Notes: generated by a model from the letters alone, not told the origin. DNA of 64,000 nucleotides from Pseudoflavonifractor sp. MSJ-37 (GCF_018917965.1 NZ_JAHLPP010000005.1:124001-188000); one strand, 5' to 3'. Counted from the first letter of the stretch, positions 15,229 through 23,574 are shown. Numbers and translations are program-made.

Positions 15229-15999
15229 ATGGAATTGAAAGATCGATTGACTGCCCTCCGGAAAGAGCGAGAGCTGTCTCAACTGGATGTAGCCGATGCC
15301 TTGGGTGTGACCCGTCAGGCCATCTCCCGCTGGGAGGTCGGCTCCTCTTTCCCTACCGTAGATAACTTGATCGCATTGAGCAAATTGTATCGCATTCCGA
15401 TGGATATGCTCATCGGCAATATAGATGCTGTCCCTCCGCCTAATCCTCAAGAATCCTCTCCTTCTATAGAAGAGGAGGATGTACAAACGCCGCCCTCCAC
15501 TGCATCTCGCAGCCATATGTTGAGCCGTCTCCTCGTTCCAGCCCTTATCGCCGCTATTTTCCTTTGGCTCGGCGTGTTCTGGATGCACCATTCTCGCTCT
15601 GATGTTTTGAAGCTTGCACATATGGAACGAAATACCTTTTCCTCCTCCGATCTCGAGATCGGTGATACGATCTATTTTGCCGATGACCCGACTGGCACCT
15701 ACCCGGAGATCGATTCGATCGACTGGGATATCTCTTCTGACGGTGATGGGCTGAAACAAAATTCCAAACCGTTTTATCTGGAGTCCGATGGCACAGTCAC
15801 GATCGCGTGTGTATCCGCTCCACTGGATACCGAGCTTGAATTCGGGCTGGTCGGGCCAGATGGTCTGTTCTACCACACTACTGTATATGGTACCAGCTTC
15901 CAGAAAACGATCCAGGTCCCGGAAAGCAGGCCTTACTATTTGATGTTCCAGAATCGGTCCAGTGATGTCGTCCGTATCCGAGGGCTCGTCTATTTTTAA
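15229..15999 (+). CDS. Membrane-anchored XRE-family regulator with extracytoplasmic domain
   Basis: 256 aa from ATG 15229, with AAAGAGGTG upstream. Residues 1-65 form an XRE helix-turn-helix (RKERELSQLDVADALGVTRQ and AISRWEVGSSFPTVDNLIAL). A Pro/Ser/Glu linker follows. One transmembrane helix covers residues 100-119 (LLVPALIAAIFLWLGVFWM). The outer ~130 residues are beta-rich with several Asp and Tyr (YYLMFQNRSSDVVRIRGLVY). This layout suggests a one-component sensor that binds DNA inside and reads a signal outside, or simply holds the regulator at the membrane. Lower GC than its neighbours. It reads away from the phage cassette and could be its repressor, but no operator was identified. Confidence 0.7.
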   Translation: MELKDRLTALRKERELSQLDVADALGVTRQAISRWEVGSSFPTVDNLIALSKLYRIPMDMLIGNIDAVPPPNPQESSPSIEEEDVQTPPSTASRSHMLSRLLVPALIAAIFLWLGVFWMHHSRSDVLKLAHMERNTFSSSDLEIGDTIYFADDPTGTYPEIDSIDWDISSDGDGLKQNSKPFYLESDGTVTIACVSAPLDTELEFGLVGPDGLFYHTTVYGTSFQKTIQVPESRPYYLMFQNRSSDVVRIRGLVYF

Positions 16000-16079
16000 T
16001 ATCCTGCTGTCATGTCCTCTCTTGATAGAATGTCATAAAGCCAATCAAACTTTGGAGGAAGAAAGGAGCATTTATCCCA

Positions 16080-16703
16080 ATGAAAAAAAGAGCTATAAAG
16101 ATCGGTCTCACTTGGTTCATGCTGGTATGCTGTATGGCACTCGATCTGTCCGCTTTTGCCGCTTCTAGACATATCGGCGATGCAATGAAAGCCGAATATC
16201 ACGCTGAGTACATCCAAATCGCCCGGGAAGTCTCCAAGGAGACCGGGATCGACGTCTCCGTTCTCCCTATGGATGAGTTCAGTGATGAGGATTGGCGTAC
16301 CCCTGACGAGTTCCGTGCTTTCATCACTGAGATCGCAAATTCCAAGATCGTCTGTGATGGATCTTATGATGGACCTCAGCCTTATTCCAGAGACTATACT
16401 ACGAAAACGGCCTCTGTCGAAGCGGAGGGGCTCAAGTACACCATTTCCATCACGGGTTCTTTTGTGACTCAGCTCAACTCTTCTACCCACCGCCAGCACT
16501 TCGACAGCATCACTTCCATCACCTCCAGATCGACCAGCTCGACTGCCACTTGGACTCAGACCGGCTATACCGGCAAAATGATGGATGCGGCTCGCACCTA
16601 TGCGATCACCGTATCCGGCAGACTGAAGGTCGGCGGAGCATTGTTCAGCAACAAACTCGCTTACGTGGAGTTCTACTGCAACAGCACCGGCGAGATCAGC
16701 TGA
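16080..16703 (+). CDS. Secreted protein of unknown function (207 aa)
   Basis: A typical signal peptide at residues 1-28: basic KKRAIK, a hydrophobic core (IGLTWFMLVCCMALDLSAFA) and a probable AFA cut site. The mature ~180 residues begin helical and acidic (HAEYIQIAREVSKETGIDVS) and become Ser/Thr-rich and beta-like at the end (SITSITSRSTSSTATWTQTG). GGAGGAAGAAAGGAG precedes the start. It follows the membrane HTH gene by 80 bp and shares its lower GC, so the two may be co-acquired. No known family recognised. Confidence 0.6.
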   Translation: MKKRAIKIGLTWFMLVCCMALDLSAFAASRHIGDAMKAEYHAEYIQIAREVSKETGIDVSVLPMDEFSDEDWRTPDEFRAFITEIANSKIVCDGSYDGPQPYSRDYTTKTASVEAEGLKYTISITGSFVTQLNSSTHRQHFDSITSITSRSTSSTATWTQTGYTGKMMDAARTYAITVSGRLKVGGALFSNKLAYVEFYCNSTGEIS

Positions 16704-16724
16704 TCGTTCTCTCAATACGACGAT

Positions 16725-16770
16725 GACCCTTCTCTCTACAGAGCCTCTGTGGAGAGAAGGGTCATCTTTA
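16725..16770 (+). terminator. Intrinsic terminator after the secreted-protein gene
   Basis: A long near-perfect stem (16725-16743 with 16745-16763, arms GACCCTTCTCTC/GAGAGAAGGGTC plus an inner part) is followed by ATCTTTAT. It ends the islet transcript. Confidence 0.75.
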
Positions 16771-16885
16771 TAGCGGAAACACCGGCGTCTTCTACATCGA
16801 TGTCAACTCTACGGAGGATCACGCTCTGGACGGTCTCATCACCGTTCGCACCGGGACGAAAGCAGGAGTCGGATATCCCTGGTGA
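16769..16885 (+). pseudogene. Remnant of a lost gene (38 codons to a stop)
   Basis: After the terminator, one frame reads YSGNTGVFYIDVNSTEDHAL and then DGLITVRTGTKAGVGYPW before TGA at 16883-16885. It has protein-like composition and sense, but no start codon or ribosome site. I read it as the C-terminal end of a gene whose front was deleted, possibly a paralogue of the secreted protein upstream. This is inference from composition only. Confidence 0.35.
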
Positions 16886-17042
16886 TCATTTTCGAGCACT
16901 AAAATATCGGTCGGACAGCCGTGCGTTCCCCCATCCGGATATGTCTCTTCCGGGTGGGGATTTCTTTATCGGGGGACCAGATTTCTTCCAGTCCACATAC
17001 ACGACACCCCCGTTCTTGTTTTACGCAAAAGGTCCCACCCCC
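16886..17042. other. Intergenic stretch without a gene
   Basis: Between the remnant and the gntR promoter, nothing supported on either strand. It includes a short Gly/Pro-rich open frame in + that has no ribosome site. Confidence 0.5.
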
Positions 17043-17071
17043 TTGACTTCCCGCTTCATTCTGGATACAAT
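17043..17071 (+). promoter_or_regulatory. Sigma-A promoter of the gntR pair
   Basis: TTGACT, 17 nt, TACAAT, about 34 nt before the ATG at 17105; ribosome site AAGGAGGT. The -10 hexamer lies inside a GATA-N3-TATC dyad (17064-17074), which suggests repression of the promoter by a bound regulator. Confidence 0.8.
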
Positions 17072-17074
17072 ATC
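17064..17074. promoter_or_regulatory. Candidate GntR operator, copy 1 (GATACAATATC)
   Basis: An 11-bp dyad GATA-N3-TATC over the -10 of the gntR promoter. Three more copies lie at the tartrate operon promoter (18441, 18455, 18555). FadR-type regulators bind short dyads of this kind. The link is inference. Confidence 0.5.
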
Positions 17075-17104
17075 ACATATAGAATTTACACCAAGGAGGT
17101 CACC

Positions 17105-17680
17105 ATGGGCCCTGTCACCATTTTGCCCCTGAAGGATCAGGTCGCCGCCGCCCTCCGGGCCGAGATCGTCTCTGGCCGGCTGGCCGATGGGGAAAAGCTT
17201 CGGCAAGAGGAGATCGCCGCCCGTCTGGGGGTCAGCCGCATCCCCGTCCGGGAGGCCCTCCAGCAGCTCCAGGCCGAGGGGCTCGTCCTCCGTCTGCCCA
17301 ACCGCCACATCCGGGTGGTGGGGCTCGACACCCGCCGCCTGCGGCTCCACTGCTCCGCCCTGGCCGCACTGGAGGGGGAGCTGGTCGTCCAGGCCCTCCG
17401 GTCCGGACTGGAGCTCCCCGCCGACGCCGGCGGCAGTGCCCTCCACGCTGCCTTCGCCCAGGCGCTGGACGACCCCACCCTCTGTCAGCTCTTCCTCCAA
17501 CAGCGCCGCGCCCTGTTCGAGACCGCGCTGGAGGCCTGTCCCTCCGCCCCCGGTCCGGCCCCGGAGCTGGACCGGGCCATCGTCCAGGCCCTCCGCGGTG
17601 GGGAGGCCCCTCTGCGGCAAGCGGTGCGGGACTATTACGATACCATGGCCGACTACATCGGAAAGGAGCTCGCCCTATGA
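17105..17680 (+). CDS. GntR-family (FadR/FCD) transcription regulator
   Basis: A 191-aa protein. The winged HTH (residues 8-70) has the family signature LKDQVAAALRAEIVSGRLAD, IAARLGVSRIPVREALQQLQ and the AEGLVLRLPNRHIRVV wing. A shortened helical effector domain follows; the FCD metal-binding His set is not obvious, so this copy may be an incomplete sensor. It overlaps the next gntR gene by 4 nt (ATGA). Its promoter carries a putative operator over the -10. With the second regulator it probably controls the downstream tartrate genes. Confidence 0.8.
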   Translation: MGPVTILPLKDQVAAALRAEIVSGRLADGEKLRQEEIAARLGVSRIPVREALQQLQAEGLVLRLPNRHIRVVGLDTRRLRLHCSALAALEGELVVQALRSGLELPADAGGSALHAAFAQALDDPTLCQLFLQQRRALFETALEACPSAPGPAPELDRAIVQALRGGEAPLRQAVRDYYDTMADYIGKELAL

Positions 17681-18333
17681 ACGCCCTCAGCCCCATCCAT
17701 CTGCTCCCCGCCCGGGACCGGGTGGCCGCCGCTCTGCGGGAGGCCATCCTGAGCCATCAGCTCGCCCCCGGTCAGGAGCTGACTCTGAAGGACACCGCCG
17801 CCCTGCTGGGCGTCTCCGCCACCCCCATCCGGGAGGCTTTCCAGATCCTCTCCCGGGAGGGGCTGATCGAACTGCGCCCCAACCGGGGGGCCGTGGTCCT
17901 GGGCATGACGGAGAAGCGTCTCCGGGACCACTACGAGACCCGGGCCGCGCTGGAGCGGGCCGCCGCCATGGCGGTCTGCCGGAAAAACGCCGATCTGGCC
18001 CCGATCCGCCGGGCCTATGAGGAGGCCGCCGCCTCGCTGGCCCAGTCTGACAGCCGGCGCTACTCCGACCAGAACCAGGCCTTCCACATGGCCATCTGGA
18101 CCGCCGCCGACAACGATCCGCTCCGTGAGCTCCTCTCCGGTCTCTGGAACGGCCTCTCCATGGGCCACAAGGTCACGCAGGAGCACTACGCCAAGCTCAG
18201 CATGGCGGAGCACGCCCAGATCTTGGAGGCTCTGGAGGCCCGGGATGCCCAGTGCTCCGGGGATCTGATGGAGGCGCATATCCTCCGCAGTCTGGACAAC
18301 GTCCTGACCCATCTCCGGACAGACCGTCCCTGA
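17677..18333 (+). CDS. GntR-family (FadR/FCD) transcription regulator
   Basis: A 218-aa protein, full FadR-type. HTH at residues 9-75 (ALREAILSHQLAPGQELTLK, AALLGVSATPIREAFQILSR, EGLIELRPNRGAVVLGM). The FCD domain has the conserved YETRAALERAAAMAV start, NQAFHMAIWTAADN (Asp/His metal site) and EHAQILEALEARD near the end. Such regulators bind small carboxylates, consistent with control of tartrate/oxaloacetate genes. Translation is coupled to the first gntR by an ATGA overlap. Two tandem FadR paralogues may form heterodimers. Confidence 0.85.
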   Translation: MNALSPIHLLPARDRVAAALREAILSHQLAPGQELTLKDTAALLGVSATPIREAFQILSREGLIELRPNRGAVVLGMTEKRLRDHYETRAALERAAAMAVCRKNADLAPIRRAYEEAAASLAQSDSRRYSDQNQAFHMAIWTAADNDPLRELLSGLWNGLSMGHKVTQEHYAKLSMAEHAQILEALEARDAQCSGDLMEAHILRSLDNVLTHLRTDRP

Positions 18334-18397
18334 TCCGTCGATACCGCCAAAATGCCCCTCTGTTTTCCGGCAGGTCGCCGAAAGTGCGATCGGCCGC

Positions 18398-18426
18398 TTG
18401 ACAGCGGGGCTGGCTGGTGTTATATT
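18398..18426 (+). promoter_or_regulatory. Sigma-A promoter of the tartrate operon
   Basis: TTGACA, 17 nt, TATATT: full -35 consensus and optimal spacing. The start of transcription would be near 18433, just before the operator cluster. Confidence 0.85.
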
Positions 18427-18440
18427 TGCCCCGTCAAATG

Positions 18441-18465
18441 GATACATTATCTAAGATATGATATC
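18441..18465. promoter_or_regulatory. Tandem candidate GntR operators (copies 2 and 3)
   Basis: GATACATTATC at 18441-18451 and GATATGATATC at 18455-18465, both GATA-N3-TATC, 14 bp apart centre to centre and directly downstream of the predicted start site. Confidence 0.5.
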
Positions 18466-18554
18466 TGGCTCAGCAGCAGGATATCATTTCCCTTTCCCAC
18501 CCTGTTCCATTTGAGGCACCGGCGGGGCGGAAGGATTTCTTCCCTTTTATTTTG

Positions 18555-18565
18555 GATACATTATC
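18555..18565. promoter_or_regulatory. Candidate GntR operator (copy 4)
   Basis: GATACATTATC, part of a 13-bp perfect repeat (GGATACATTATCT) of the copy at 18440-18452, about 114 bp downstream of it in the leader. Distance suits DNA looping or a roadblock. Confidence 0.45.
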
Positions 18566-18647
18566 TGATATCAAAACAAAAAATCCTTCCGCCCTCTTCC
18601 AAAACCGTCAATTCTACTATATACTATATAGTCAGGAGGCCATTTTT

Positions 18648-19547
18648 ATGGTAAAAAAGCAAGGCGTGAAACAGATGACTGACAAGATGGCGCGATTCGT
18701 CGCCTATGTCGGCAAAAAGCTCCCGGACGATGTGGAACAGAAGCTCGCGGAACTGCGCGCCCAGGAGACCTCCCCTCTGGCCGCCGCCATCTATGACACC
18801 ATGGCCCACAATCAGAAGCTGGCCACGGAGCTGGACCGCCCCTGCTGTCAGGACACCGGCGTCCTACAGTTCTGGGTCAAGTGCGGCGTCCATTTCCCCC
18901 TGATCGGCGAGCTGGAGGCTCTGCTGAAGGAGGCCGTGGTCCGCGCCACCTTCGCCGCTCCTCTCCGCCACAACAGCGTGGAGACCTTCGATGAGGTCAA
19001 CACCAAGCGCAACGTGGGCAAGGGCACTCCCACCGTGTTCTGGGACATCGTGCCCGAGGATGACCACTGTGAGATCTACACCTATATGGCCGGCGGCGGA
19101 TGTACTCTCCCCGGCAAGGCCATGGTCCTCATGCCCGGCGCGGGCTATGAGGGCGTGACCAAGTTCGTCATGGACCAGATGACCAGCTACGGCATCAACG
19201 CCTGTCCTCCCCTGCTGGTGGGCGTGGGCGTGGCCACCAGCGTGGAGACCGCGGCCCTCCTCTCCAAGAAGGCCCTCATGCGTCCCCTGGGCTCCCACAA
19301 CGCCAACCCCCGGGCCGCGGAGATGGAGAAGCTCCTGGAGGACGGTATCAACTCCATCGGTCTCGGTCCCCAGGGCATGAGCGGCAGGAACTCGGTGATG
19401 GGCGTCCACATCGAGAACACGGCCCGCCATCCCTCCGCCATCGGCGTGGCCGTCAATGTGGGCTGCTGGAGCCATCGGCGGGGCCATGTGGTGTTCGACA
19501 AGGATCTCAACGCGACGGTAACGACTCATTCGGGGGTGCAGCTGTAA
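18648..19547 (+). CDS. ttdA: L(+)-tartrate dehydratase alpha subunit
   Basis: 299 aa from ATG 18648, with AGGAGG 8 nt upstream; a start further upstream in the same frame would lie in the leader and lacks a ribosome site. It dehydrates L-tartrate to oxaloacetate together with TtdB. Class-I fumarase-type Fe-S enzyme: Cys67 (CQDTG), Cys186 (NACPP) and Cys273 (VGCWSHRRG) fit the three [4Fe-4S] ligands, and GGGCTLPG and [15 protein letters not shown] are conserved. Length and motifs are close to E. coli TtdA (303 aa). Context decides tartrate over fumarate: it is followed by oxaloacetate decarboxylase, which consumes the product. A fumarase role remains the alternative. Confidence 0.85.
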   Translation: MVKKQGVKQMTDKMARFVAYVGKKLPDDVEQKLAELRAQETSPLAAAIYDTMAHNQKLATELDRPCCQDTGVLQFWVKCGVHFPLIGELEALLKEAVVRATFAAPLRHNSVETFDEVNTKRNVGKGTPTVFWDIVPEDDHCEIYTYMAGGGCTLPGKAMVLMPGAGYEGVTKFVMDQMTSYGINACPPLLVGVGVATSVETAALLSKKALMRPLGSHNANPRAAEMEKLLEDGINSIGLGPQGMSGRNSVMGVHIENTARHPSAIGVAVNVGCWSHRRGHVVFDKDLNATVTTHSGVQL

Positions 19548-20179
19548 TGGTAGAGCTCAGGAACGGCAAGAAAGTTTTGGTCACGCCGGTCACGGCGGAG
19601 GACCTGGCCGACATCAAGATCGGCGACATCGTATATCTGGACGGGGATCTGATGGCCTGTCGGGACGTGGCCCATCGCCGCGTGGTGGAGGAGGGCCGTC
19701 CCCTCCCCTATGACGTGCGGGACAAGGCCATCTTCCACGCCGGCCCCATCGTCCGCCCCATCCCCGGGCAGGAGGACGCCTATGAGATGGTCTCCGTGGG
19801 CCCCACCACCAGCATGCGCATGGAGAAGTTCGAATACGAGTTCGTGCGGGAGACCGGCGTCCGCGTCCTCGTGGGCAAGGGCGGCATGGGCCCCAACACC
19901 GAGCGGGCCTGCCGGGAGTTCGGCGCGGTCCACTGCGTGTTCCCCGCCGGATGTGCCGTGGTGGCCGCCACCGAGGTAGAGCGTATCGCCGAGCACCACT
20001 GGGACGAGTTGGGCATGCCCGAGACCCTCTGGTGCTGTAAGGTGAAGGAGTTCGGTCCCCTGATCGTCTCCATCGACGCCTCCGGCGCCAACCTCTTCGA
20101 ACAGAACAAGGTGGCCTTCAACGAGCGGAAGGACGCCGCCGCCGCTGAGATCTGCAAGCACGTCCGTTTCATCAAGTAG
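19547..20179 (+). CDS. ttdB: L(+)-tartrate dehydratase beta subunit
   Basis: A 210-aa protein; the ATG shares its A with the TAA of ttdA, so the subunits are made in a coupled way. It matches the beta (swivel) domain: [74 protein letters not shown] and [20 protein letters not shown]. These resemble TtdB of E. coli nearly block for block. The GPTTSMRME and KGGMG segments form part of the active site. Confidence 0.88.
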   Translation: MVELRNGKKVLVTPVTAEDLADIKIGDIVYLDGDLMACRDVAHRRVVEEGRPLPYDVRDKAIFHAGPIVRPIPGQEDAYEMVSVGPTTSMRMEKFEYEFVRETGVRVLVGKGGMGPNTERACREFGAVHCVFPAGCAVVAATEVERIAEHHWDELGMPETLWCCKVKEFGPLIVSIDASGANLFEQNKVAFNERKDAAAAEICKHVRFIK

Positions 20180-20216
20180 GACCCAAACATCCATTTATTG
20201 AGAGGAGCTGAGGCTC

Positions 20217-21599
20217 ATGAGCCCCTTCGCGATCACTGAGACCGTCCTGCGGGACGCCCAGCAGTCCCTGATGGCCACTCGGATGGCTACCTCCGACTTC
20301 AAAGACATCCTGGAGACCATGGACAAAGCCGGCTACCGTTCCGTGGAGTGCTGGGGCGGCGCCACCTTCGACGCCTGCCTGCGCTATCTCCACGAGGACC
20401 CCTGGGAGCGCCTGCGCGCCATCCGCGCCCATATGCCCCATACCAAGCTCCAGATGCTCCTGCGGGGCCAGAACCTGCTGGGCTACCACCACTACTCGGA
20501 CGACACGGTCCGCCGGTTCACGGCGGCCTCGGTGGAGAACGGCGTGGACATCGTCCGCATCTTCGACGCGCTCAACGACCTGCGCAACATCCGCACCGCC
20601 GTAGAGGCCTGCCTCTCCGCCGGCGGCGAGGCCCAGGGCACGGTCTGCTACACCCTCAGCCCCATCCACGACCAGGCCATGTATGTGGCGCTGGGCAAAG
20701 AGATCCAGGCCATGGGCTGCCAGTCCCTGTGCATCAAGGACATGGCCGGCATCATGAGCCCCAGGGAGTGCTATGATCTGGTCTCCGCCCTGAAGGACGC
20801 GGTGGATCTGCCCGTCTATGTCCACACCCACGCCACCACCGGCCTGGCCTATATGACCTATCTGAAGGCCGCCGAGGCCGGGGCGGCGGGCATCGACTGC
20901 GCCACCTCCTGCTTCTCCGGCGGCACCAGCCAGCCCTCCACCGCCTCCATGGTCTACGCCCTCGGCCAGATGGGCTTCGACTGCGGCGTGGACCCGGCGG
21001 TACTCAAGCAGGTGGACGACTTCTTCGTCCCCGTGCAGAAAAAATTCGCCGAGAACGGCGTGTTCGACCCCTATGTCCTCTCCACCAAGACCGACGCTCT
21101 GGTCTATCAGGTCCCCGGCGGGATGCTCTCCAATCTGGTCTCCCAGCTCAAGGCCCAGAACGCCATCGACAAGTTGGATCAGGTCCTGGCCGAGATCCCC
21201 AAGGTCCGCAAAGACCTGGGCTATCCCCCGCTGGTCACGCCGCTGAGCCAGATGGTGGGCGTCCAGGCCACCGTCAACGTCCTCCTGGGTGAGCGCTACA
21301 AGAGCATCGGCAAGGAGATCCAGGCCTATATCCGGGGCGAGTACGGCACCGCTCCCGGCCCCATCGACCCGAAGCTCCAGCGCCGGGTCCTGGGGGACCA
21401 GTCCCCGATCCGGGGCCGCTATGCCGAGGGGCTGGCCCCGGAGTTCCCGGAGGCCCAGGCCAAGCTGGGCGGCGACGCCAGGAGCGATCTGGATGTGCTG
21501 AGCTACATCGCCTTCCCCCAGCAGGCGGAGCAGTTCTTCACCGACCGCGCCATGAAGGAGGCCCTGGTGGCCAGCTATACCATCCGGGAGGTGGAGTGA
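20217..21599 (+). CDS. oadA: Oxaloacetate decarboxylase alpha subunit (carboxyltransferase, biotin domain separate)
   Basis: A 460-aa protein that moves CO2 from oxaloacetate to biotin, giving pyruvate. A TIM-barrel HMGL-type N-terminus has TVLRDAQQSLMATRMAT (catalytic Asp and metal site), the VEVWGGATF-like SVECWGGATFDA, IKDMAGIMSP and the metal-binding VYVHTHATTGLAYMT. The C-terminal PYC/OADA conserved domain includes VPGGMLSNLVSQLKAQN. It ends without the biotinyl domain of Klebsiella OadA (about 596 aa); that domain is encoded on its own at 21968. RBS GAGAGGAG. It works in the cytoplasm bound to the membrane complex. Confidence 0.9.
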   Translation: MSPFAITETVLRDAQQSLMATRMATSDFKDILETMDKAGYRSVECWGGATFDACLRYLHEDPWERLRAIRAHMPHTKLQMLLRGQNLLGYHHYSDDTVRRFTAASVENGVDIVRIFDALNDLRNIRTAVEACLSAGGEAQGTVCYTLSPIHDQAMYVALGKEIQAMGCQSLCIKDMAGIMSPRECYDLVSALKDAVDLPVYVHTHATTGLAYMTYLKAAEAGAAGIDCATSCFSGGTSQPSTASMVYALGQMGFDCGVDPAVLKQVDDFFVPVQKKFAENGVFDPYVLSTKTDALVYQVPGGMLSNLVSQLKAQNAIDKLDQVLAEIPKVRKDLGYPPLVTPLSQMVGVQATVNVLLGERYKSIGKEIQAYIRGEYGTAPGPIDPKLQRRVLGDQSPIRGRYAEGLAPEFPEAQAKLGGDARSDLDVLSYIAFPQQAEQFFTDRAMKEALVASYTIREVE

Positions 21600-21600
21600 G

Positions 21601-21945
21601 ATGGGCATCACGTCGCTCACCCCGCTGGAGGCGGTCCTGGTGGCCCTGTCCGGGCTGGTCATCGTGTTCCTGATGCTGGGCATCCTCTGTCTCATGATCC
21701 CGGTGGTCTCCCGGCTCACCACCGCCGTGGCGGGCCGGAGGACGCCCGCCACCCCGGCCGCGCCCACGCCGGCCCCGGCCCCCGCGCCGGTCCCTGAGAA
21801 AGCGGATCCGGGCGCGGCCTATACGGGCCAGGTGGCCCTGATCGGCTGTGACGAAAAGACCGCCGCCATGGTCATGGCCGTGGTCAGCTATGAGACCGGC
21901 ATCCCTCTGGACTCCCTGATCTTCCATCGGATCCGGGCACTGTAA
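21601..21945 (+). CDS. oadG: Oxaloacetate decarboxylase gamma subunit
   Basis: A 114-aa protein. A single N-terminal transmembrane helix (residues 13-38, VLVALSGLVIVFLMLGILCL) is followed by a Pro/Ala linker and a small cytoplasmic domain with EKTAAMVMAVVSYETGIPLD. This anchors the carboxyltransferase and the biotin carrier to the membrane beta subunit. It starts 1 nt after the oadA stop. Small subunits of this type vary greatly in sequence; identification rests on topology and place. Confidence 0.8.
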   Translation: MGITSLTPLEAVLVALSGLVIVFLMLGILCLMIPVVSRLTTAVAGRRTPATPAAPTPAPAPAPVPEKADPGAAYTGQVALIGCDEKTAAMVMAVVSYETGIPLDSLIFHRIRAL

Positions 21946-21967
21946 GACGGCAAGGAGGAAAACGACA

Positions 21968-22351
21968 ATGAGATATATCGTCACCCTGAACGGGAAGCAG
22001 TTCGAAGTGGACGTGGAGCGGGGCAAGGCCACCGCCGTCTACACCGGTCCCGCCCCGGAGCCGGCCGCCCAGCCCGCCCCTGCCGCGCCCGCGGCTCCCG
22101 CTCCGGCCGCTCCGGCCCCCGCCGCCTCTGCCGGGAATGAGAAGCCGATCCAAAGCCCCATGCCCGGCACGATCCTGGAGGTCCGCTGTGTCCCCGGCCA
22201 GGCCGTGAAGTCCGGCGACATCCTCTTCATCCTGGAGGCCATGAAGATGGAGAACGAGATCTGCGCCCCCATGGACGGCACCATCACCGCCGTCCCGGCC
22301 GCGAAGGGCGCGGTGGTCGATACCGGCACCCTTCTGGCCACCCTGGCATAA
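21968..22351 (+). CDS. Biotin carrier protein of the decarboxylase pump
   Basis: A 127-aa protein. Residues 1-25 form a short beta region, residues 27-55 an Ala/Pro hinge, and residues 58-127 a biotinyl domain: [20 protein letters not shown] then the EAMKMENE box with Lys93 as biotin attachment site. The biotin arm carries CO2 from the alpha to the beta subunit. Separate biotin carriers, in place of a domain fused to the alpha subunit, are common in clostridial sodium-pumping decarboxylases. RBS GGCAAGGAGGAAA. Confidence 0.9.
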   Translation: MRYIVTLNGKQFEVDVERGKATAVYTGPAPEPAAQPAPAAPAAPAPAAPAPAASAGNEKPIQSPMPGTILEVRCVPGQAVKSGDILFILEAMKMENEICAPMDGTITAVPAAKGAVVDTGTLLATLA

Positions 22352-22365
22352 AGGGGGGGAGCGTC

Positions 22366-23505
22366 ATGCAATTCTCGTTCACCCAAGTGCTGGCCCGCAT
22401 CCTGGGGGAGTCCGGCTTCGCCGCCTTTCTGGAGGACCCCAGGAGCCTGATCATGATCCTGATCTCCTTCGTCCTCCTGTACATGGGCATCGGGAAGAAG
22501 TTCGAGCCCCTCCTGCTGGTGCCGATCGCCTTCGGCATCCTGATGGCCAACTTCCCCCTCACCGGCATCCTGGAGGAGGGCGGTCTGTTCCGCTACTTCT
22601 ATTTCGGCGTGGAGCACGCGATCTACCCCTCCATCATCTTCCTGGGCATCGGCGCCATGACGGACTTCGGCCCGCTGATCGCCCGGCCCTCCTCCATGCT
22701 CATGGGCGCGGCGGCCCAGTTCGGCATCTTCTCCGCCTTCCTGCTGGCGCTGGCCCTTGGCTTCGCCCCGGCGGCGGCCGCCGCCATCGCCGTCATCGGC
22801 GGCGCGGACGGCCCTACCGCGATCCTCACCGCCTCCAAGCTGGCGCCGGAGCTCCTGCCCCCGATCGCGATCGCGGCCTACTCCTACATGGCCCTGATCC
22901 CCATGATCCAGCCGCCGCTGATGCGCCTCCTCACCACGGAGAAGGAGCGCAAGGTCAAGATGGAACAGCTCCGCACCGTCTCCAAGGCGGAGAAGATCGT
23001 GTTCCCCATCGCCGTGGCCACGCTGGTGATCCTCCTGATCCCCGACACGGCCCCGCTGATCGGCATGCTCATGCTGGGCAACCTGCTCCGGGAGTGTGGC
23101 GTCACCGACCGCCTCAGCGACACCGCTCAGAACGCCCTGTGCAACATCGTCACGATCTTCCTGGGCCTCTCCGTGGGCTGTAAGGCCGTGGCTGACACCT
23201 TCCTGACCTGGGACACGATCAAGATCATCGTGCTGGGTCTGCTGGCCTTCCTGCTGTCCACCACCGGCGGGATCCTGCTGGGCAAGCTCATGTGCGTCCT
23301 CACCCACGGGAAGGTCAATCCCCTCATCGGCTCCGCCGGCGTATCCGCAGTGCCCATGGCCGCCCGGGTCTCCCAGGTGGAGGGCCAGAAGGCCGACCCC
23401 GGCAACTTCCTGCTCATGCACGCCATGGGCCCCAATGTGGCAGGCGTCATCGGCTCCGCCGTGGCCGCCGGCTTCATGATCAAGGTCTTTGGCGGGATCC
23501 TGTGA
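22366..23505 (+). CDS. oadB: Oxaloacetate decarboxylase beta subunit (Na+ pump)
   Basis: A 379-aa integral membrane protein with about nine to eleven hydrophobic segments. It decarboxylates carboxybiotin and drives Na+ out of the cell. Recognisable blocks: [20 protein letters not shown]-like N-terminus, [40 protein letters not shown] (holding the essential Asp), [20 protein letters not shown] and the C-terminal [20 protein letters not shown]. The gene closes the operon, with a strong terminator right behind. Together with TtdAB it lets the cell gain a sodium gradient from tartrate. Glutaconyl- or methylmalonyl-CoA decarboxylase beta are close relatives; context favours oxaloacetate. Confidence 0.9.
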   Translation: MQFSFTQVLARILGESGFAAFLEDPRSLIMILISFVLLYMGIGKKFEPLLLVPIAFGILMANFPLTGILEEGGLFRYFYFGVEHAIYPSIIFLGIGAMTDFGPLIARPSSMLMGAAAQFGIFSAFLLALALGFAPAAAAAIAVIGGADGPTAILTASKLAPELLPPIAIAAYSYMALIPMIQPPLMRLLTTEKERKVKMEQLRTVSKAEKIVFPIAVATLVILLIPDTAPLIGMLMLGNLLRECGVTDRLSDTAQNALCNIVTIFLGLSVGCKAVADTFLTWDTIKIIVLGLLAFLLSTTGGILLGKLMCVLTHGKVNPLIGSAGVSAVPMAARVSQVEGQKADPGNFLLMHAMGPNVAGVIGSAVAAGFMIKVFGGIL

Positions 23506-23520
23506 CTCTCTTGGATGCGA

Positions 23521-23563
23521 AAAGCGCCGCGGCGGCCCGAAATACGGGCCGCCGCGGCGCTTT
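23521..23563. terminator. Bidirectional terminator between oadB and fakA
   Basis: A 19-bp perfect GC-rich stem with a 5-nt loop (AAAGCGCCGCGGCGGCCCG paired to its complement) flanked by A-run and T-run, so it works for both converging transcripts. Confidence 0.9.
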
Positions 23564-23574
23564 CATCCATCGGA

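Larger units (their letters stand above)
18334..18647. promoter_or_regulatory. Control region and leader of the tartrate operon
   Basis: A 314-bp non-coding stretch. It holds the promoter at 18398-18426, GATA-N3-TATC dyads at 18441, 18455 and 18555, further GATATC half-dyads at 18480 and 18567, and the AGGAGG site at 18634-18639. The TGATATC at 18459 can pair with GATATCA at 18480, so the leader RNA may also fold there. The ~215-nt leader is long, but I recognise no riboswitch. Confidence 0.65.

Noticed and set aside
16749-17132. A 127-codon + frame covering the gntR promoter
   Set aside because: It starts inside the terminator stem, has no ribosome site and overlaps gntR; another frame there looks like a true gene remnant.
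18430-18640. Riboswitch in the long tartrate leader
   Set aside because: No match to a known riboswitch core; the repeats are better explained as protein operators. A covariance-model search would settle it.
20172-23421. Long minus-strand frames opposite oadA, the biotin carrier and oadB
   Set aside because: Antisense shadows of well-recognised enzymes, with low-complexity Gly/Ala/His-rich translation.
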